A stretch of DNA of 64,000 bases from Basidiobolus meristosporus CBS 931.73. Lineage: Eukaryota; Basidiobolomycota; Basidiobolomycetes; Basidiobolales; Basidiobolaceae. Location of the stretch: positions 34,937-98,936 of the forward strand of contig MCFE01000306.1 of the NCBI GenBank assembly GCA_002104905.1. Reading direction: 5' to 3'. Shown one piece after another: positions 23,471-35,791 of this stretch (position 1 is the first letter of the stretch; each line of letters opens with the position of its first letter). The notes beneath the pieces are model-generated. The model was given only the letters and a program-made list of their open reading frames with translations. It was not told the origin of the DNA and ran no database searches. A program made the position numbers and the translations under genes.

Positions 23471-23676
23471 GGCCAATTGAGGTACAACTAAAGTTTGAAT
23501 AGAAACAAGTCTACTTATAGACACAAAAAGTAAGAAGATTGGTTTTACCTGGAAGTAAGTAGCTTGAACAAGAGAAAATAGCCAATCATAGTATACAAAT
23601 GCTGGAGGTGATTGAGTGTTCAGGATCAAAGAGTGAGAAGATTAGCAGAAGACCAATCAAAAACCACTTATGCATC

Positions 23677-24820
23677 AGACTTATTTGGTTGTACTGTGCC
23701 AGGGCATGCAGCGCAATCCATGGTTGTTAAAAACAATCAAGTGCAATGATGTAGCTACCAGTAGGCAGAATTGTTGTTTGACATTTTTGCACTATGTGGG
23801 ACAATCCTCCATACTATGGTACAATCTGATACAAAGAAGTTACAACAAATGATTGTGCCAACTTGTAGTATTTGCATTGCATGCACACTTGGATACCACA
23901 ATCATGGTAGGTAAAATCTTGTCCTTGAATAAGTTGCTTTGATGTGAATGGAAATAAATGCATATCACAAAATAGACTACACTGATACTTACTAGTTTAG
24001 CTACCATCACCCCACTTGGATGGAATGTCAATCATGGTTGGTCTAAAAGTAACCTGAATCTGTGAGCCCCCAGTTGGTTCATTGACCAATGCACAAGCTC
24101 AAGACCCTGACAGGCAATCCACCCAAGAATATTATGTTGTGTAGAACACTCAATAGACAACACATGTTTTAAGTCACAGCTCATTTGAAGCAGCACTTAT
24201 GCAGTTATATCAAGAACTTTGATCCTTCAGAATTTTCATACATATGACTTCCCCAGCTGAAGAATAAAGGAGAGTCTTTCTTTCCAGAATCCCCACGCTA
24301 CAATTACAAGCTTCAAGGTTATAAGCCCTCCCCTGCATCACTTGCACTGTGATGTATTCTGACTTTGATTGGTACTACATCAGCAAAGAGACTGCAAAGC
24401 TCAAAAGAATCCAATCTAAGTTTTACAGGAAAATTACAATTTTCTGCCAGAAAAGTCCCCTCTAAGAAAACTCTTTACTCAAAAGACACCCCTTTAGACA
24501 TCCCTTCAGTAAACCCCTTTACTCCAAAGAAGCCCCTTTTTGGGTTAAACCAAGTTCCAAATTTCCATATTGGCAAATACTTTCTCCAAAGGAAGTTACT
24601 TCCAGATAAGGAAAAGCTACTATCAGAGTAAATAAGCTCAATAGTAAACAGAAGGTCAGAACACTGCTGTAGAAGTGAGAAACACTGCCTATAGTATATT
24701 TTGAGTATGAGATTGGGGATATTAGTGAACATTTCATCTTCTATCAGTACATCAAGCTCCAAATTAGCTATTTCAGTATTTGAATACTGCAAGTTGTTGT
24801 ATATTATTGATTAGCCTCTA
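23677..24820 (-). mobile_element. Harbinger-related non-autonomous fragment, inverted copy
   Basis: Inverted relative of 12388-14272, carrying the short CTAAAGGGG array (24450-24540), the GTGATGCAGGGG segment and the right-hand subterminal region, but lacking the accessory-protein codons present in the first copy. The plus-strand left edge reads AGACTTATTTGG. It abuts the C4 LTR at 24821. Confidence 0.55.
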
Positions 24821-25170
24821 CATTGTAGAGCAAATGGAGATATTGGAAGTGATTTTGGAGAATAAGTATATTATATGGTTTTCACTTAATGATTAATTGA
24901 ATATAAATGTAGTATTTCTACTTTTACATAGTCTTGGCTTATTGAACACATAGGATAGGATATGGAAGGTCCCAAGAGCATGTGTGCCAATTTTAGGGCT
25001 GTTTGGGTAACTTTGAGAATTTTCATGTTCTGGGTACCTGGTATTTTGGTGATAATATTCAATGTGAATCCCATCAAGGAGTTTGGTCATTATTTTCCAG
25101 GACTTGAAGGTATTGATCTAAGTGACTTAGTTAGGTGAGCAGTAAGGTGGAACTACAAATTCTTACATCG
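24821..25170 (-). repeat. C4 3' LTR
   Basis: About 350 bp aligned to the C2 LTRs, with clearly more substitutions than those show to each other. The outer terminus is altered (CATTGTAGAG where C2 has TGTTGTAAGAG), so its exact edge is uncertain. Confidence 0.75.
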
Positions 25171-28100
25171 CTCTTACTCCAGTAAATACTCATACTGACT
25201 AGTTCTAATTTCAACTTAAGATATTCAAACTTGTCTCTAGCTAATGGTTTGGTGAATATGTCTGCAATCAGTTCATCTAAAGAACAGTAAACCAAGCTAA
25301 CTAAGTTATTCTCTATAGCTGCACATATGATATTATGTCTAATATCTATGTGCTTGGTTCTAGCATGAAAAGCTGGATTTCTACCTAATTTAGACATCCT
25401 TCACTATCTTGAAATAAAGTGTTTTTTGACATACACCTATATCTATAAAAAGCTTTCTTAACCACATTGCTGCTTTTGTAGCTTCACAGGCTGTCATATA
25501 CTCTGGTTCTGTAGTCAAAAGTGCTACAGTTGGTTGTGTTCTAGAATTCAATGAAATTGCTCCCTGACAGTAAAGAATGGTGTATTGTAGTGAATCTTCT
25601 GACTTCTAAATTTTGGCCCCAATCAGCATCAGAGTATACCACAAGATCCTGTTCAGAATTCTTATAAGTGGATTTTAAGCAGATATCAGCAGCTCCTTTC
25701 AGATATATAAAATTGTGTATAACTGCTTCAAAATGATCAGAACCATAGTTCTGATTAAGCTGGCTGACAACTCCCACTGAATATGAGAAATCTGGACATG
25801 TTCCAAGCCTGATATACATCCAACTGCCAACCATCAGTTGATAAGGAAAGTCAGGGCTTTCAGATAGCTCCAAGCTCTCATGATTTGGTTGTGTTTTGAC
25901 CAAATTAAGGTTTGTCTCCATTAGCGCAGTTGCTGGTTAACAATCTTCCATCTAGTACTTCTTTAGAATATCTTGCCTATACTTGGATTGACTTAGGGTG
26001 AGAGTGTGGGTGCTTCTATCTATGGAGAACTTTGTTCCTAAGTAGTAACTGAGTTCTCCTAGATTGTACATCTTGAACTCCTTAGATAGTCTGGATTTAG
26101 TCTATTCCAATGTTACTGCGTTATTGGCAGCTATAATATATCACCCACCTAAAGACATAATAGCACTGGATTGACTCTATCTGGCTAATAGTATAGACTA
26201 CAGTCAGCATTACTCCTTTTGAAATTCAAGGATTCAAAATATGAGCCTATCTTGCAATTCCAGGCTCTGGATGATTGTTTGAGACCATATAGAGATTCTT
26301 TAAGCTTGCAGACCAAAAATCAGTTATCTTAATCAGCTAACCCATCAGGCTGGTCCATATACCCATCCTCATCAGGTTCTTCATTCAGAAATGCAGTTTT
26401 TACATTCATTTAATGTATAAAAAACCTGTATTTGGCTGCAATAGCTAATATAATCTGATGGAATTAAACTTGGCTACCAGTGCAAAGGACTCAGTATAGT
26501 CAAGTCCTGTTGTATGAGAGTATACTTTGGCCACAAGTCTTGCTTTGTATCTTTCAATTGCATCATTGGCCTTGCATTTGGTCTCAAAAATCCATCTGCA
26601 TCCAATTGATTTTTGCTATATTGGTAACTTGACCAGGTTCCAAGTTTGATTTTCTATTAGGGCCTGATAATGCTTAGCCATTGTAGATCTTAAAAACTTT
26701 GTCAGTGGGCTACTTAGGGCATCTTTTACAGTCTAGGGCTCATCAGTATGCACTGAATATGCATAGGCTAAGTTTGTACCCTCATTGATAAAGTAAATTT
26801 GGCTATTTCTTGTCCAACTAGATCTCTTGGCATCTGATATTAGAATAATCACTTCTGTGATATTTCTAGGCACTGTTTCAGGCATAATCACAGTTGTAGA
26901 GTCCTTTGGAGTGAAATACCTTGCACTGTTTTGCTCTGATTCAATCCCAACAATTGGTGGACTTGAGATCATATTTTTGCCATCATCAAATGTCATTAGT
27001 GGCGCATATTTGGAATTTTCATCAAACAACACATTCTTGGACTTGTTCAGCTTCTTTGCTTTGGTATTTTGAGTCTGTAAGCCTTACTCACATTGCAGTA
27101 GCCCAAAATTATCCACTTTATACTGTTTGGCCTAAATTTTGGCTTATTTCCCAACAATTTCTTGGCATATACTGTACACCATATATTCTTAGATACTCTG
27201 CACTTGGTCAGTATCCATATCATGCTTCAAGTGGATTACAATCACAAAGTATTCTGTTATAACCCCTATTTTCAAGGTATATAGCTGCAGTAACTGCTTC
27301 CATGCAAATTATAGGATATTGTTGATCAGGGATCATCAATTTTGTCACATCAAGTATTGTTCTGTTTGCATGTTCTGCTACTGCATTTTGCTGTTGGGAA
27401 TCTGGTGCAGTAGTATCTTGCTTTATCCCATGAGTTTTACCCAAGTAGATGTGTTACAAGTCTTGGTATAAGAGTTGTAGAGGAATAGAGAGTTTAGATG
27501 ATATAGTAATCACTAAAACTTGGACTGGTTGTTATTAAGGTTCCAGCTGCTGATATACCTTTTGCTAGATTAATTGCTGACTAATTGAATTTCCTAGCAT
27601 AGGCTTCATTTAATGACTAACGCAACTGATTTGATAGATTACACTAATATACCAATAGGTTAAGCATATGACTAACTGATTTGACTAAAAGCTGATCTAA
27701 CCTAAACATCCAAGCAGTAGATCATAACAGATGAAGAGTTTTGAGTTACATTCTCAACCATTATTAGAGCTATTTTCTTGATTCTTCACCGGTTTCTCTC
27801 TCCACCATAACTGTAAGCATCCTGAGCTTGGACAGAGCTTCTTTCTTTCTCTGCATTAAGCAGACCCATGTGCATCTTGTATAATCATCAACAAAAGTAA
27901 TTTAATACTTCATCCTACCTATGAATAAATATTGTTTAGGTACACACAGATCTGAGTGAATATTATCTATTTTTTACTTAGTTTTGACTCACCTGGAGCT
28001 TGTGATCAGTTTTCTGGCTTGTTTCCCATATATGCAGGCCTTACAGTGCTCCAAACTAGCTGGGGGAGCAATTTTTACTCCATAAATTAGCTGATCTTTG

Positions 28101-28858
28101 ATCATTTTGCTCAAAAAAAAATTGTATGCTCAAAACTCCTGGGCCAAAGCATTAGTGTATCTTCATTTACGTCACTTATGTTGCATTCTAAATATGATGG
28201 AATATAAGTCAACCAGCATAAATTCTCATCTCTGATACTCAAAGCAATATGGGCATCATTTCAATCAGTAATCCTGCATCCAGAACTGTCAAAGCTGTGA
28301 TTGAGTTCTTCCACAGTGTCCTTGCTTACAGATAGTAGGTTCTAGGCTATTTTTGGTACATAGAGTACTTCATAAAAGGTCAGTGTATGGCATCCTTCTC
28401 TACTTCAGAGGCCTACTTGAATAGTTCTTTCTCCCACTGCATCAAGTGTACAAAAGCCACACATGAAAACCTTCTTGATTGGAATTTCTTGATATTACTT
28501 AGAAAGTGCTTTTTGGTGTGTAAAGTATTGAGATGCTCCAGAGTCAATGTACCATGTTTGAGAATTCTTGTTTGTGTTCATGTTTAGTGCACATAGGAAT
28601 AGTCTATCATTTGTTGTTGGGATGTTTATTTCCATATTCAGGCTTTTTCTGCTGGTTATCTCTTGTTTTGAAGCACCAGTCAGATGCGTGTCCTCTCCTT
28701 CTGCATGAGTTGCAAGACAAGTTGCTGTTGCCTTTGTAGTGTCCTGAGTACCTCCTCTGTTGGTTCTCATGCCTTATCAAAGTATTTTCTTTTTCCTTCT
28801 TATTGGGGCTTAATTTTCTTAATTCTTCAACCAGCAGTGTTCCACATATACAATCCAA
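25171..28858 (-). pseudogene. C4 gag-pol relic
   Basis: Coding order on the minus strand: gag zinc knuckle CNSCRRRGHASDWC (C-X2-C-X4-H-X4-C) near 28700; aspartic protease WYIDSGAS near 28530; integrase tail with QQQNAVAEHANRT near 27370; RT fragments from about 26700; RNase H with YSDADWGQN near 25620. Many stops and frame changes, plus the solo LTR insertion at 27452-27729, make it non-functional. Confidence 0.8.
27452..27729 (-). repeat. Solo gypsy LTR in C4, GATG target duplication
   Basis: The same LTR family as G1-G3 (TGTTACAAGTCTTGG to CATAACA) but 278 bp instead of about 368, so about 90 bp are deleted internally. It is flanked by perfect 4-bp direct repeats GATG (27448-27451 and 27730-27733), so it is a genuine insertion that later lost its body by LTR-LTR recombination. 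Confidence 0.9.
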
Positions 28859-29509
28859 GGTTGAATATTTGGTTCTGGACTCCAGGGCTGCTACAAAGCA
28901 CTGAAACTCCTCTGTCAGGCTATTCAGAATGGTTACTATTAAACCCCCATCAGTGGTTGGTATGCCCCCTGATTACATCTCTTCCACCAGCAGGGAAATT
29001 CTTTTGATTAGAGTTTTCATTTCTCATCCTAGCCGCATCTTTGTAGTAAGGAATTTTTGTCCAAGATAAACTACACTGATACTTACCATTTGAGTTACCA
29101 TCACTCCAATTGGAAGTTATCTCAGTGGTTGATTGGATCAAAAGTATCCTAAAGCTGTTGGCACCCAATTGGCTCTTTGACCAGTATACAAGCTATCTGA
29201 TTTGTCATCAAATACTTCATTTTGCCCATTAAACAAGTAAATCCCTGATCCTAGAGATTGGAAAAGGTGTTGTAGCTAACATGCAACCAATTGTATAGGT
29301 GTGAGTCAGATCAAATGGCTGCACTGGTGACACAGATGATGTATATGTATGCAGGGTGTTTATTTATTGGGGTCCTGCCTCAGATGTGTGATGACCTCAA
29401 ATATTGCTTATATTGAAAATTTAGTGATCACTGATTTGCAATTGCTTGATGTGGATCCCAAAAAAAATGTGTTGTTTAGATCATGACAAATAATAGCAAT
29501 TGAACGCAA

Positions 29510-30420
29510 TCACATCATCTTCTCCTGGGTTTTTTTTCTTGCAGGGATTACTATTGAAGCATTTGGTAGTGATTCACTTTGCACACCAAAACTACTTTCT
29601 TGTTGACTATCCACTTGGCTACTTTTGCATTTGTAGTCAGCATTTTGCCTCCTAGTTGATGAGTGCAATGCTGCAGCTTGGCCACACTGAATCACTCCGG
29701 ATGATGCAACTGAGCAAGCCTGCAGTGCTACATGCTGATGTGTTCTTTTACTTACCAATGGCTCTGATGGTGGAGGTGCTTCATGTGGGTCATCATAAGT
29801 CAGTTCACCAGAATAAGCTTGCTGATGGTCAGGTGTAATGTCATGTGCAGACATGGTTCTTGGCTGAGTTTGATGTGATGCTGCTTGTTGATGCAACTTG
29901 GCCTGCTCCAATAGACTCATGGCTTTTTGAGCAGTTTGGTGAGTTCTGGTAGTTTTGCTCTGAAGCGCAAGCATTGACCCAACATGCATTGACTTGATGA
30001 GTGGTGCTCTTGTGAAGGGTGTTGGCATAGTTTGGACTGATGTGCACTGGTGTGCTGAAGTTGCAAGGGGTGGTAAGGAATCCAGCAAGGCATGCTGATG
30101 CTACCTATACACTGTTGCTTGCGGTCTGTATTCTTCCTCTTGAAGCTCACCTTCTGATTCCTCAAGGTATTCACTTACCCTCTGTCTGATACTTTGAAAT
30201 GTTGCCTGGATGAGTCCTGTGTATATTGCTCTTGGAAGCCACTTAGCTCTACTAATATATCAAGTAATACATTAGTCATTTGGGGCAAAAACTCATTCAT
30301 AATCTCTTTAGTTCCCAAAGTCAAGGCCCAAACAGATGCATCTGGCCTAAATTGTGAGCTGGGGGATGGGGTTTGTCTGGGTTGTACTAAAGATGAGCTG
30401 ACACTTCATATAGGAACCAT
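29510..30420 (-). pseudogene. Accessory frame of the Harbinger-like element
   Basis: An uninterrupted 192-codon tail (30088-29510) is preceded in the genome by segments encoding PDASVWALTLGTKEIMNEF and an acidic SEYLEESEGELQEEE stretch (about 30370-30110), interrupted by a stop and a frame change. The tail is Gln/Ser/His-rich and ends in basic PARKKTQEKMM. The same C-terminal codons recur at 13450-13530. Harbinger elements usually carry a Myb-like DNA-binding partner protein. I see no clear Myb repeat here, so the equivalence is positional only. Confidence 0.45.
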
Positions 30421-30779
30421 ATTGATGGATTTGGATACTCATACAGTAGTGTATTGGCATCAACCTTGTCTTGTATGAAATATATATGAAAACTAATGTG
30501 ATTGTTGAATTTTCCATATATTATTCATGATGCATCTTGGATTGCATTGACACAAATCATATCATTTCAATTGCAGATTTCCTATTTGATTATAGACTTA
30601 TGAGTAATACATCAACAAGTATATTAAGTCATTGCTTGAGGATGATTTTTGCAACATAATGATGGGATACATGGCAATTGATTTAGATTTAATCATAATG
30701 CATGGAAAATCAGTAAAATCAAGCTGAGAGTGCCAAATCAATTCATATCACCTCAGCCCAATCACCTACCATATTTAGT

Positions 30780-31662
30780 ATGACTTACTCATCTGTATGG
30801 TCTTTTCTCATCAATGCCATCACTACTACTAGATTTCCTTTTGACACACTAGAGGAGACTATACCAAGTACTGTGGACCATCTACTTCAATCTACTCAAG
30901 GAGATCCCTTGTTTAGCTTTTCTGCTATTGCAAGAACTATTGCCCTACAAGGCCTTGTCCCTCCATCCATGGCAACAAAAGTCCTAGAAGCTTTCATTCC
31001 CAGCTGACAGCAATGGAGAACATATATATATATGTATGAATGACTCAGAGCAAGCTTGGAGTACTAGGTTCAGAAGCTCCAATAGACCTCCATATTGCAG
31101 AGTTTTCAGCAACATATTCCATATAAGGAGTATTTTGGATACCTTCCCAGTCAGGATTAACAGACCTTCCAGAGGGCAGAGGCACTTTTATTTTAGCACG
31201 TACAAGGCATACTATGTGAAGTTTCAGGCACTGTCTGACATTCAGGGTTACATTATCTGGTTTAGTGGGCCATTTGCTGGAAGTAGGCATGACAAAGCAC
31301 TCTGCGTAGAGAATCATCCAGAATTCAGTAGATTGAAGAAATGTATGGCAGACTTAGCTTATATAGGAGAGGATTTTCAGAGATTAGGATGTACTACAGC
31401 TTGTAGGAAGCCTAGGAATGGTGTGCTTAGCAGGAAGCAGAAGCTCTACAATGAGATATTTAATCATTACAGAGTGAGGGTGGTGCATACATTTGGATAT
31501 CTAAACAGATTCAGCATATTGGCAGGTAAATACAGAGGAAAGTCATATATAGGAGAAATCAGCAGAATAGGTACAATAGTAGAAATACTTATCAATGCAC
31601 AGTACATTCATACAAGAAGACATCCACTGAGAGAAATGTGCCTGGGGCATTATGAAAAGTAA
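30780..31662 (+). pseudogene. DDE-superfamily (Harbinger/DDE_4) transposase, broken
   Basis: The strong part is 31036-31662. In order: DTFPVRINRPS (first Asp), YYVKFQALSD, IIWFSGPFAGSRHDKAL (Asp), LADLAYIG-like MADLAYIGE (Asp), ACRKPRNGVLSRKQKLYN, and RVRVVHTFGYLNRFSIL. This order is characteristic of DDE_Tnp_4/Harbinger endonucleases. In the last motif the usual Glu of RVRVEH is Val, which should abolish catalysis. An upstream 75-codon frame (30780-31007) may be the N-terminal part, separated by a stop near 31006. No close intact copy is in the window. Confidence 0.7.
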
Positions 31663-31690
31663 ATAAAGCAAGGATAGCACTATTCTGAGC

Positions 31691-32038
31691 TGTTGAAATA
31701 TTAGACAGATATATTGGAAGTGAATTGGAGAATTAGAAGATTTACATGATATTCACTTGATGTTTATTGAGTTGCAACACAGTATTTATACTTATTGCAG
31801 AAATACGTAGATGTGACTATTTGGTCATTATTAGGGGAGTCTCAGGAGTACATGTGCCAAGTTTTAGCACATTTGTACATGTTTCAGATTTTCCTAAAAT
31901 TCTGTACTTCTCTAATTCCTAATAATCAGTAAATATCTTACAAACTAGTTTCCATGTTGATAATCTGAAATATATCATTTCACTAAGTGCTAGTTCATAA
32001 TATATTAATAATTAGGTGGACTCCTAATTACTTCAACA
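31691..32038 (-). repeat. Solo LTR (third copia-type family), TGAGC duplication
   Basis: 348 bp from TGTTGAAATATT to ACTTCAACA, flanked by perfect 5-bp direct repeats TGAGC (31686-31690 and 32039-32043). An inverted partial copy lies at about 55231-55529. It differs from the C1/C2 and C3 LTRs apart from the shared TGTTGAAATATT start. The 5-bp duplication suggests a copia-like source; no internal region of this family is in the window. Confidence 0.85.
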
Positions 32039-32629
32039 TGAGCAACATAAGTAAGATTGAGTAAAATTACCAGTAACTATATCCTGCCACTGGCATTGTG
32101 GTAAAATTATAGTGCCAGATGGTGCCATAGAGTGTCAGATCAATCCAGCACTGTAAATAGGCTGGCACTATGTGGCCTTATCCAATGGAGCAAGTCTTTT
32201 ATGTCATTTTTACTCATCAGTGCTCTGGTATGAGCTGACCATCTACTGGCTAATATTGGTGGAGGTAATGTCACAATGGCTGCTTGCAAGTCTTAAACCA
32301 AAGTTACTACATTTGCTACAGTTGCATTTGCCTAAGCTTTATAGTAAGCTTGCGGCTCCATAGATATTCTCAATTACCTACTTAACTGAGAGCCTGAAGA
32401 TTTCACATTATCACCTTGAGTGGGCACACTGCCAACATGCCCTTCTTTTGGATGTGGCCCCATTTGTTGCATTGAGTGTCAAAGTAGGCTGTTGTCAAAC
32501 CATTCTAATGCTGCTACCAGTGGTTAGCTTGATGGCCAACCAGGCAACTTTCTGTTATTTTTTTGCAGCATATATAGGAAGTGAGTTAAACCAAAGGGGT
32601 AAATATGTTACATGCATGTGTGTATATAG

Positions 32630-32978
32630 TGTTGTAAGAGTCTTGGAGATATTGGAAGTAATTGGGAGAACAAGTAGATAATGTGGTTTTCACTTAATGA
32701 TTTATTGAATGTAAAAGTAGTATTTATACTTTTACCTGGTCTTGGCATTACAAACACGTAGAATAGGTTAAGGAAGGTCCTAGGAACATGTACGCAAATT
32801 CTGGGGCTGTTTGGACAACTTTGAGAATTTTCATGTTCTGGGTACCAGGTATTTTGGTGAAAATATTCTAAGTAAATCCCAACAAGGAATTTGGTCAGTA
32901 TTCTCTAGGATTTGGGGGTATTGATCTAAGTGACTAAGTTAGGTGAATATTTAGGTGGAATTACAAATTGTTACAACA
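32630..32978 (-). repeat. C2 3' LTR
   Basis: TGTTGTAAGAG to TTACAACA in plus-strand coordinates, bordered inward by the polypurine tract (minus strand GCTGAGTGGGAG). Confidence 0.95.
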
Positions 32979-32989
32979 CTCCCACTCAG

Positions 32990-33745
32990 CTAAATGTTCA
33001 TACTGACTAGTCCTAATTTTGACCTAAGATATTCAAACTTGTCTCTAGCTAATGGTTTGGTAAATATGTCTGCAATCATTTTGTCTGTAGGACAGTAAAC
33101 TAAGCAAACTAAGTTATTCTCTATAGCTTCATGTATGAAATGATGTCTAATATCTATGTGCTTGGTTCTAGCATGAAAAGTTGGATTTCTACCTAATTGT
33201 ATACATCCTTGATCATCTTGAAATAAAGTAATAAGTGTTTTTTGACATAGGCCTAAATCTGTAAAAAGCTTTTTTAACCACATTGCTTCTTTTGTAGCTT
33301 CACAGGCTGCCATATACTCTGCCTCTGTGGTGGAAAGTGCTACGGTTTGTTGCTTTCTTGAATTCCATTAAATTGCTCCTTTACAGTAAAGAAAGGTGTA
33401 TCCTGTGGTGGATCCTCTGTCTTCTAAATTTTGTCCCCAATCAGCATCAGAGTATCCCACAAGATCCTGTTCTGAATCCTTATAAGTGTATCTTAAGCAA
33501 ATATCAACAGTTCCTTTTAGGTATCTAAAAATCCGCTTAACTGCTGGAATATGATCATATCCATAGTGCTGATTATACTGGCTGACAACTCCCACTGAAT
33601 ATGAGATATCTGGTTGTGTTCCAAGTATGATATACATCATACTGCTGACCATAGATTGATAAGGAAAGTCAGGGCTGTCAGATGGCACCAAGTTCTCTTG
33701 ATTTGGTTGAGTTTTGACCAAGTTAAGGTTTGTCTCCATTGGCAT
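32990..33745 (-). pseudogene. C2 RT tail and RNase H, broken frame
   Basis: Continuation of C2 pol: SADWG-type YSDADWGQNLEDRGSTTGYT near 33430, then EATKEAMWLKKL and HARTKHIDIRHHFI near 33150-33300, ending at the usual copia C-terminus (FTKPLARDKFEYL). A stop near 33368 and a frame change separate it from the main frame. Confidence 0.85.
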
Positions 33746-33856
33746 AGCTGCCGGGTTTACAGTCTTCCGTTTGGTACTTCTTTAGTATATCTTGAATATA
33801 TTTGGATTGGCTTAGGGTGATAGTCTGGGTACTTCTGTCTATGGTGAACTTAATCC

Positions 33857-35791
33857 CTAAGTAGTATTAAGCTCTCCTAGATTGGATATATTGAACTCCT
33901 TATATAGGCTGGATTTAGTCTCTTCCAATGTATCTAGGTTATTGGTGGCTATAATAAGATCATCCACATATAGAGCTAATAGAACTGGATTTGCTCTATC
34001 TGGCTTATAGTATATACTATAGTCAGCATTACTCCATTTGAAACTCAAAGATTCCAAGTAAGAATATATCTTGCAATTCCAGGCGCTTAGTGATTGTTTG
34101 AGACCATACAGTGACTTTTTAAGCATACAGACCAAATGGGGGTTATCTTGGTCAACAAACCCATCAGGCTGGCCCATATACATGTCCTCATCAAGTTCTC
34201 CATTCAAAAATGCAGTTTTTACATCCATTTGATGAATAAAAAACTTATATTTAGCTGCAATAGCCAAAATTAATCTGATGGAATTAAACTTGGCTACCAG
34301 TGCAAAGGTCTCAGTATAGTCAAGTCCTTTTGTTTGAGAGTATCCCTTGGCTACAAGTCTTGCTTTGTATCTCTCAATTGTACCATCAGCCTTGTATTTT
34401 GTCTTGAAGACCCATCTGCATCCAGTTGATTTTTGGTTGATTGGTAATTTGACTAAGTCCCAAGTTTGATTTACCATCAGGGACTGATATTCCTCAGTCA
34501 TTGCAGATCTCCAAAATTTTGTCTGAGAGCTATTTAGGGCCTCTTTTACAGTCTGGGGCTCATGAATATGGACTGAATAGGCATAGGCTAAGTTTGTACC
34601 CTCATTGATATAGTAATTTGGGCTATTACTTGTCTGATTGGATCTCCGGGCATTTGATACTGGAATGATCACTTCTGGGATATTCCTGGGCACTGATTCT
34701 GGCTGAACCATGGTTTTAGAGTCCTCTGGAGTGAAAAAATTTTCATTGTTTTGCTCTGATTCAATCCTGACAATTGGTGGACTTGAGATCAAATTTTTGT
34801 CATCATCTAATGTCATTTTTTGTAAACATTTTTCATTTTCATCAAACAACACATCTCTGGACTTGATCAGCTTCTTTGCTTTGGTATTGTAGAGTCTGTA
34901 TGCCTTACTCTCACTGCAGTAGCCCAAAAATATCCTTTTTACACTTTTTGGCTTAAATTTTGACTGATTTCCGGTCAGTTTTTTGGCATATGCTGTACAC
35001 CCAAATATTCTCAGATGTTCTGCACTTGGTCTGTATCCATACCATGCTTCAAATGGAGTAGAATCACAAAGTATTCTGCTATAACTCCTATTTTTAAGGT
35101 ATACAGCAGTGGCAACTGATTCTGCCCAAAAATCATAGGATGATTTTTGATCATTGATCATAGATCTTGCCATATCAATTATTGATCTGTTAGCTTGTTC
35201 TGCTACTCCATTTTGCTGTGGGGAGTATGGTACAGTAGTCTCTTGCTTTATCCCATGAATTTTGCAGAAGTGGATGAAGTATTTTGAGGTATATTGTCCA
35301 CCATTGTCAGAGCATATTTTCTTAATTTTTTCACCATTTTCTCTCTCCACCATGGCTTTAAACTCCCTGAGCTTAGACAGAGCTTCTTCCTTTCTCTCCA
35401 TGAAGTAGACCCATGTGTATCTTGTATAATCATCAATAAAAGTGATTAAATACTTCATCCCACCTAAGGATAAATTTTGCATAGGTACATGCAGATCTGA
35501 GTGAATAATATCTATTTTTTTCTTAGTTTTGAGTAACCCGGTGCTCTTGAAAGGTTGTCTGGCTGGATTCCCATATATGCAGGCTTCACAGTGCTTCAAA
35601 TTAGCTGGGGGATCAATCTTCACTCCAGAAATTAGCTGATCTTTGATCATTTTGCTCAAAAAAAATAATATTGTATGCTCAAAATTCCTGGGCCAAAGCA
35701 TTAGTGTATCTTCATTTAAGTTACTTATGTTGCCTTCTAAATAAGATGGAATATAAGTCAATCGGCATAAATTCTCATTTCTGATACCCAA
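33857..35791 (-). CDS. C2 integrase-reverse transcriptase, 644-residue open frame
   Basis: A long uninterrupted frame from the retroelement polyprotein. Integrase landmarks: HCEAC zinc-site end near residue 67, catalytic Asp in FIDDYTRYTW (about 115), Asp in CSDNGGQYTS (about 160), Glu in NGVAEQANRS (about 195), and the GKR-type FGCTAYAKK segment. Reverse transcriptase landmarks: WVFKTKYKADG, HQMDVKTAFLNGELDEDMYM, SLYGLKQS, and the catalytic YVDD box near residue 605. The frame begins inside integrase, so the protein would lack the N-terminal integrase and protease; it is a fragment of pol, not an independent gene. Confidence 0.9.
   Translation of the reverse strand: MGIRNENLCRLTYIPSYLEGNISNLNEDTLMLWPRNFEHTILFFLSKMIKDQLISGVKIDPPANLKHCEACIYGNPARQPFKSTGLLKTKKKIDIIHSDLHVPMQNLSLGGMKYLITFIDDYTRYTWVYFMERKEEALSKLREFKAMVERENGEKIKKICSDNGGQYTSKYFIHFCKIHGIKQETTVPYSPQQNGVAEQANRSIIDMARSMINDQKSSYDFWAESVATAVYLKNRSYSRILCDSTPFEAWYGYRPSAEHLRIFGCTAYAKKLTGNQSKFKPKSVKRIFLGYCSESKAYRLYNTKAKKLIKSRDVLFDENEKCLQKMTLDDDKNLISSPPIVRIESEQNNENFFTPEDSKTMVQPESVPRNIPEVIIPVSNARRSNQTSNSPNYYINEGTNLAYAYSVHIHEPQTVKEALNSSQTKFWRSAMTEEYQSLMVNQTWDLVKLPINQKSTGCRWVFKTKYKADGTIERYKARLVAKGYSQTKGLDYTETFALVAKFNSIRLILAIAAKYKFFIHQMDVKTAFLNGELDEDMYMGQPDGFVDQDNPHLVCMLKKSLYGLKQSLSAWNCKIYSYLESLSFKWSNADYSIYYKPDRANPVLLALYVDDLIIATNNLDTLEETKSSLYKEFNISNLGELNTT

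Larger units (their letters stand above)
24821..29056 (-). mobile_element. Copia element C4, 5'-truncated
   Basis: Minus-strand copia of the C1/C2 family with its 3' LTR at 24821-25170 and coding relics up to 29056. The gag similarity stops abruptly there, at the codons for KFFTTKM-type sequence, and sequence of the Harbinger-like element begins. The 5' LTR and gag N-terminus are absent. A solo gypsy LTR interrupts the integrase region at 27452-27729. Confidence 0.8.
29057..32197. mobile_element. Harbinger-like DNA transposon, degraded
   Basis: Contains a minus-strand accessory frame (30420 to 29510) and a plus-strand DDE transposase (about 30780-31662). The right end at 32197, read on the minus strand, is AGACTTGCTCCATTGGA, nearly identical to the arms of the palindromic element at 37603. 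The left end is lost at the C4 junction (29056). A solo LTR with its own target duplication (31691-32038) sits inside. The PIF/Harbinger assignment rests on the transposase and on the 3-bp AAT duplication of the related palindrome. Confidence 0.55.
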
